A stretch of DNA of 64,000 nucleotides from Arachis hypogaea (lineage: Eukaryota; Streptophyta; Magnoliopsida; Fabales; Fabaceae). The stretch is from NCBI RefSeq assembly GCF_003086295.3, contig NC_092051.1:70743772-70807771 (forward strand), read 5' to 3'. Positions 58,992 to 64,000 of this stretch are shown here, piece after piece. The notes below the pieces were generated by a model. That model saw nothing but the letters and a program-made list of their open reading frames with translations, did no database searches and had not been told where the DNA came from. The translations under genes were made by a program, and so were the position numbers. Each line of letters starts with the position of its first letter. The first letter of the stretch is position 1.

Positions 58992-59760
58992 CCTGAAAAA
59001 GAGAAGAGAAAGTAAATTAAATTCAAAGAGATGTATAGCAAGGAAGAGAACGGAAAAGGTGGTGATGGATGCACATTAACAGGTAACTGACATTAACACA
59101 CGCTCATGAGTACATGTGAAAAGTCATCAATGGAAAATAGCTAGTGCATATAATGACAAGTGAATGCAAGGTGTTTATTGGCATGCCGGCAAAGGGCATG
59201 AGTAGCATAGATCAAGCATCACGTTGTAGCAAACTATCACATTTGTATTGACAATTAATTTCAATTAATACAATAGTAAAGGGAGTTTATGAAAAGTAGC
59301 ATTGAATAGTAGAATAACATAGAGAAGTGCATAATGCCATATGGACTTTTTCACAAACACATAGCATGCATGGTGAATAAGATATAGAAAGTGTTAAAGT
59401 GAACATGCAAGCAACCCTTTTAAAGAAAATAATATATAATTGCCAAACAATTTACAACAATCCACAAGCATATAATGAAGAATAATGACTCAAATAAACT
59501 TCTAACACCATGTAAAAAGGAAAGAAGAAAAAGGAAAATATGAATAATGAAAAGAAAAAGAAAAGAAAAGAAAATAACATATAAAATAAGAAGAATCGTA
59601 GAAAAGGAAAGAGGGAAGAAGAAAATAAAACCTTGTTAATGGAGGTGAAAGAGAGAGAGAGAGAGAGAAAGGGGAGATAGAAGGAACAAGGGAGAAGGAA
59701 GAAATAAGGAGGGAAAAGAAAAATTAGGATTTGAAGAGGAAAAAGATAAGATATTTTGGC
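58992..59760 (-). other. M ORF3 upstream spacer
   Basis: AT-rich, non-coding. A GA-rich tract on the plus strand (GAGAGAGAGAGAGAGA near 59650) is the main landmark. The long minus-strand frame over 59452-60096 has low complexity and CpG-array sequence and I do not accept it as a gene. Confidence 0.6.
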
Positions 59761-59769
59761 AATTAAGGT

Positions 59770-60325
59770 TGAGCTGTGCGGCGCAAGCGACGCGGCCGCA
59801 TGGGGCACGTGTTCGCGCGATTGCGCTTTAGTGCAGGTGACGCGGTTGCGTCGGTCACGCGGTCGCGTGACCCATGTTGTGCTTCTGGCGCCAGTGCATC
59901 CTCGCGCCTGCACAACTCTCTGTTTGAATTGATATATTTGCCAAATTTGGGGTGACGCGATCGCGTGGGGCATGCGATCGCGTGAGTGGGCTTCAGAAGG
60001 GAACGACGTGGACGCGTGGGCCATGCGTCCGCGTGGGTAGAATTGTGCGTTTAGCACCAATCCAGCACCACTCTCGCACAATAATTCATTGTGCACCCTT
60101 TTTACATCAAAAATTAGGGCACGCGGCCGCGTGGGTCACGCGGTCGCGTGGGAGGCCATTATGCCCATACGACGCGGACGTGTCGGCGACGCAGCCGCAT
60201 GGGTCGAATTGTGCCACTGGCACGCCTCCAGCCACGCTCCAGCGTGACTCTCTGTTCGTTTTTATTTTTCTCCCCTCTCCTTGCGACGCGGACGCGTCAC
60301 TGATGCGGTCGCGTCGCGTGGCGTT
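59770..60325. repeat. CpG palindrome array in the M pol-ORF3 spacer
   Basis: At least ten units such as GACGCGGTTGCGTCGGTCACG, GCACGCGGCCGCGTGGGTC, GATGCGATCGCGTGAG and CGACGCGGACGCGTC, spread over 550 bp. Same class as the array in its own LTR and at the same place as the R2 array at 37762-38003. Confidence 0.85.
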
Positions 60326-60491
60326 TTTTTTTAATAAGAATATGAAAATGCAGATGCACGAAATGTACTGATAAATAGAAGAGTTATTGAATAGAAAAAC
60401 TAAAAATAAAGAAAATAACGATCATACCGTGGTGGGTTGTCTCCCACCTAGCACTTTGCTTTAACGTCCATAAGTTGGACGCTCCACTAGC
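60326..60491. other. Post-pol sequence of M
   Basis: Contains, on the minus strand, GCAAAGTGCTAGGTGGGAG, the equivalent of the R2 motif after integrase. Confidence 0.6.
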
Positions 60492-62132
60492 TCAATCTTC
60501 TACTATGTGGGGATCTTCCAAGAGGAAGATCTCAAGCTCCTTGTTTTTCGGCATCTTCTCGCCATAGTATAGCTTCAGGCGTTGTCCATTAACTTTGATA
60601 AGTTCAGAACTTGAAGGATGACTTAGGTGATAAACTCCGTACGGTTCGGCCTTCTCTACTCTGTATGGACCTTCCCATCTTGATCTCAACTTACCTGGCA
60701 TGAGCCTCAGTCAAGATTTGTAAAGGAGGACTAAATCTCCAGGTTGGAACTATTTTTTCTTGATGTGCTGATCATGTGCAGCCTTCATCTTCTCCTTGTG
60801 TAGTCTTGAGTTCTCATAAGCTTCTAGGCGAAGGCTCTCCAGTTCTTGCAGTTGCAACTTCCTTTCAGATCCGGCTTTCTCGATTCCCATATTGCACTCC
60901 TTGACTGCCCAAAAGGCTCTGTGCTCTACTTCAACTGAGAGATGACAAGCTTTTCCATAAACTAAGCGGAAAGGGCTCATCCCAATGGGTGTTTTGTATG
61001 TTGTTCTGTATGCCCAGAGTGCATCTTGTAGCCTGGTACTCCAGTCTTTTCTATGAGGTTTGACTATCTTCTGCAAGATACGCTTTATTTCTCAGTTTGA
61101 CACCTCGGCTTGCCCATTGGTCTGAGGATGGTATGCTGTTGCAACCTTATGAATTATCCCATGCCTCTTCATTAATCCTGTTAGTCTCCTGTTACAAAAA
61201 TGGGTGCCTTGATCGCTCACGATTGCTCATGGTGATCCAAAGCGACAAATAATATGGTTTCTCACAAAGGAAACAACAGTGTTAGCATCATCAGTGCGGG
61301 TAGGAATTGCTTCCACCCATTTGGAAACGTAATCCACAGCTAACAATATATAAAAATAACCATTAGAATTTGGAAATAGACCCATGAAGTCAATGTCCCA
61401 AACATCAAAGATTTCACAGAAAAGCATAATTTGTTGAGGCATCTCATCCCTCCTGGATACATTACCAAATTTTTGGCATGGGAGACAGGATTTACAAAAC
61501 TCAGCAGCATCTCTAAAAAGAGTAAGCCACCAGAATCCACAGTCTAAGATCTTTCTAGCTGTTCGTTGAGGGCCAAAATGCCCTCCACTCTCAGATGAGT
61601 GACAGGCCTCTAAAATGGGCTGGAATTCTGATTGAGACATACAATGTCTAATTACCTGATCAGCGCCACATCTCCATAAATATGGGTCATCCCATATATA
61701 ATATTTAGACTCGCTTTTCAGCTTGTCTCTTTGATGCTTAGAAAAGTTTGGAGGAAATGTGCGGCTAACTAGATAATTAGCGACAGGTGCATACCAAGGG
61801 AATACTTCAGATACTGCTTGCAGATTATCAAATGGAAAATTATCATCTATAGGAGTAGAATCATCCTTAATGTGCTCAAGGCGACTCAAGTGGTCTGCCA
61901 CTAAATTCTGGTTACCACTCCTATCCTTTATTTCTAAATCAAATTCTTGTAATAGCAGTATCCAACGTATAAGCCTTGGTTTGGACTCCTTTTTAGCTAA
62001 TAGATACTTTAAAGCTGCATGGTCTGAATACACTATTACTCTAGTACCAAGCAAATAAGCTCGGAATTTATCCAGACCAAAAACAATAGCAAGAAGCTCT
62101 TTCTCAGTAGTAGTATAATTGGACTGGGCAGC
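60492..62132 (-). pseudogene. pol: M RNase H and integrase, four stops in one frame
   Basis: A single minus-strand frame from the F junction at 62132 to the stop at 60492. RNase [35 protein letters not shown]. Integrase: the zinc HHCC domain to CLPCQKFGN, first Asp in DIDFMGLF, second in VSDQGTHF, Glu in the EIKRIL segment; the C-terminal SRWEGPYRVEKAEPYGVY is the GPY/F module. Stops at about 61227-61229, 61090, 60746 and 60702 interrupt it; three of them replace Arg where CGA to TGA is sufficient. No frameshift was needed to follow it, in contrast to R2. Confidence 0.88.
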
Positions 62133-63704
62133 TGATGAGCGGATAATTTATACGCTTTTTGGCATTGTTTTTAGTATGTTTTTAGTATATTTTAATTAGT
62201 TTTTATTATATTTTTATTAGTTTTTATTTAAAAATTATACTTCTGGACTTTACTATGAGTTTGTGTGTTTTTCTGTGATTTTAGGTATTTTCTGGCTGAA
62301 ATTGAGGGACCTGAGCAAAAATCTGATTCAGAGGCTGAAAAAGGACTGCAGATGCTGTTGGATTCTGACCTTCCTGCACTCAAAGTTGATTTTCTGGAGC
62401 TACAGAAACCCAATTGGCGCGCTCTCAATTGCGTTGGAAAGTAGCCATCCTGGGATTTCCAGCAATATATAATAGTCCATACTTTTCCCAAGATTTGATG
62501 GCCCAAATAGGCGTTCCAAGTCAGCTCAAGAATTTTGGCGTTTAACTCCAAAACTGGCACAAAAGCTGGAGTTAAACGCCCAAACTGGCACAAAAGCTAG
62601 CGTTTAACTCCAAGAAAAGTCTTTACACATGGAAGCTTCAATGCTCAGCCTAAGCACACACCAAGTGGGCCCGGAAGAAGATTTCTGCATTAATTACTGA
62701 TTTCTGTAACCCTAGGCTACTAGTTTTCTATAAATAGGACCTTTTGCTATTGTATTTTACATCTTGGGACGTTTAGTCCTTAGACCTTTGAGGCTGACCA
62801 TTCGGCCATGCTTACACTATTTGTTCTTATGTATTTTCAACGGTAGAGTTTCTACACACCATAGATTAAAGTGTGGAGCTCTGCTGTTCTTCATGAATTA
62901 ATACAAGTACTATTGTTTTTCTATTGAACTCAAGTCTATTTCTTCTCCAAGATATTCATTCGTTCTTCAACTTGATGAATGTGATGATCCGTGACACTCA
63001 TCATCATTCTCACCTATGAACATGTGCCTGACAACCACCTCTGTTCTACTAGCAATGGCTTGAATGCGTATCTCTTGGGTTTCTAATCTAAGATTGGAAC
63101 CTTCGTGGTATAGGCTAGAATTATTGGTGGCCATTCCTGAGATCCGGAACGTCTAAACCTTGTCTGTGGTATTTTGAGTAGGATCTGGGAAGGGATGACT
63201 GTGACGAGCTTCAAACTCGCGATTGTGGGGCGTGTGACAGACGCAAAAGGATCAATGGATCCTATTCCGACATGATCGAGAACCGACAGCTGATTAGCCG
63301 ATGTTGTGACAGAGCATCAGGACCATTTTCACTGAGAGGATGGGATGTAGCCATTGACAACGGTGATGCCCAACATAAAGCTTGCCATGAAAAGGAGTAT
63401 GAATGATTGGAAGAAGGAAATAGGAAAGCAGAGGTTCAAGGGGAACAAAGCATCTTTATACGCTTATCTGAAATCCACCAATGAATTACATAAGTATCTC
63501 TATCTTTATTTTTTGTTTTATTCATCTTTTAATTATCAAGCCGACAATCTCCGTGGGATCGACCCTTACTCACGTAAGGTTTATTACTTGGACGACCCAG
63601 TGCACTTGCTGGTTAGTTGTGCGGAATTGTGACAAAGTGTGATTCACGTTTGAGAGCTCCAAGTCCTTTGGCGCCATTGTTGATGATCACAATTTCGTGC
63701 ACCA
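62133..63704 (+). repeat. F 5' LTR
   Basis: 1572 bp, TGATGAGCGGATAATTTA to TTCGTGCACCA. It differs from the R2 LTR by a distinct start (TTTTTGGCATTGTTTTTAG) and by palindromes of the type TTGGCGTTTAACTCCAA (62510-62612). A sequence like the primer site lies inside it at 63670. Confidence 0.9.
62728..62737 (+). promoter_or_regulatory. TATA box of the F LTR
   Basis: CTATAAATAG, followed by GACCTTTTGC. It lies about 595 bp into the LTR. The same site in R2, S2 and R1 has lost this form. Confidence 0.7.
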
Positions 63705-63710
63705 AGTTTT

Positions 63711-63728
63711 TGGCGCCGTTGCCGGGGA
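63711..63728 (+). promoter_or_regulatory. F primer-binding site (tRNA-Asp), intact
   Basis: TGGCGCCGTTGCCGGGGA, exact complement of the tRNA-Asp 3' end. Confidence 0.93.
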
Positions 63729-64000
63729 TTGTTCGAGTTTGGAGAACTGACGGTTCATCTTGTTGCTTAGATTAGGTATCTTTTCTTCAGAATTTTTAAG
63801 AATGAATTCTAGAGTTTCAAGGTGATGTTCTTATCATCACAAAAGCTGATTGATTCCCATCAATTTAGCTATTGAATGTAATGTCCTGCTGAAGCTTGGC
63901 CAAACATGTCTAATCTTTTTAGACTGAAACTTTAGACTAACATTGCATGATTCCTGGAATTCTTATTAAAAGTTTTGATTCTCTTTATTTTCTTTTCTAT
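63729..64000 (+). other. F leader start
   Basis: Untranslated sequence after the primer site. No gene begins before the window ends. It lacks the T-rich AAGTTTGGTGTT copies seen in R1 and R2 within the visible part. Confidence 0.6.

Larger units (their letters stand above)
54800..64000 (-). mobile_element. M: minus-strand Athila-like gypsy, interrupted by F
   Basis: Read on the minus strand the visible part is RNase H, integrase, CpG array, ORF3, non-coding block and 3' LTR. Its RT, gag and 5' LTR lie to the right of the window. GAAAT at 54795-54799 is one candidate target duplication. F is inserted in its RNase H at 62133. Confidence 0.85.
62133..64000 (+). mobile_element. F: FIDEL-like gypsy element, 5' part
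   Basis: 5' LTR, primer site and start of leader; the remainder lies outside. GCAGC (62128-62132) precedes the LTR and should follow the missing 3' LTR. It is inserted in the RNase H of M in the opposite orientation. Confidence 0.85.

Noticed and set aside
59452..60096. 214-codon minus-strand frame with a hydrophobic tail
   Set aside because: Half of it is CpG array and half low-complexity A/G sequence; unlikely to be a protein.

Overview
This window looks like repeat-dense plant heterochromatin. The families (Athila-like Ty3/gypsy elements, a Tekay/Del-like chromovirus, a CACTA transposon), the tRNA-Asp primer sites and the LTRs opening TGATGAGCGGATA point to a legume. From memory those LTRs resemble FIDEL-type elements of peanut (Arachis); this is recognition, not a database result. 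I see no convincing host gene, rRNA, tRNA gene or CRISPR. Almost every base belongs to a nested transposable element.

Layout, left to right. (1) 1-10747: R1, a gypsy element whose 5' LTR starts before the window. It has gag but no protease, RT or integrase, and is interrupted by two solo LTRs (2892-4638, TSD CAACA; 4922-6459, TSD AGTGC). (2) 10748-12403 and 20944-21989: element H (terminus GGCCGTTACA), split by a CACTA transposon (12404-20943). The CACTA itself holds a truncated Tekay-like gypsy on the minus strand, which holds a solo LTR (16477-18074, TSD CTAAC). (3) 21990-22343: residue of an older gypsy element. (4) 22344-26982: element J (starts TGTAACACCC), carrying a solo LTR (23622-25109, TSD CATAT). 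(5) From 26983: gypsy element III, with a 2.6-kb LTR and a gag gene hit three times: by complete element R2 (30273-42361, TSD GTGAG), by element O (43204-54560, 5-bp repeat CAAAA), and by minus-strand element M (54800 to beyond the end). (6) O contains a 7.6-kb insert with inverted arms of about 2.1 kb. (7) M is interrupted by FIDEL-like element F (62133 to the end).

R2 shows the full layout: LTR, tRNA-Asp PBS, leader, gag, protease, RT, RNase H, integrase, a palindrome-array spacer, a third ORF of the plant-transposon-protein type, a 3' non-coding block, then LTR. All its reading frames are broken although its two LTRs remain similar, so present-day proteins could only come from other copies.

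The least explained signals are at nucleic-acid level: (a) CpG-rich palindrome arrays about 300-400 bp into the U3 of nearly every gypsy LTR here, and again between integrase and ORF3, running through gag in all three reading frames; (b) a short hairpin, usually with an AGGA loop, ahead of the 3' LTR and next to ORF3, whose stem differs between elements but stays paired; (c) tandem 24-nt hairpins CTGTAAG-N10-CTTACAG in two TGTAAC elements, with compensatory changes. Coordinates of LTR ends and TSDs were read directly; family names and functions are inferred.
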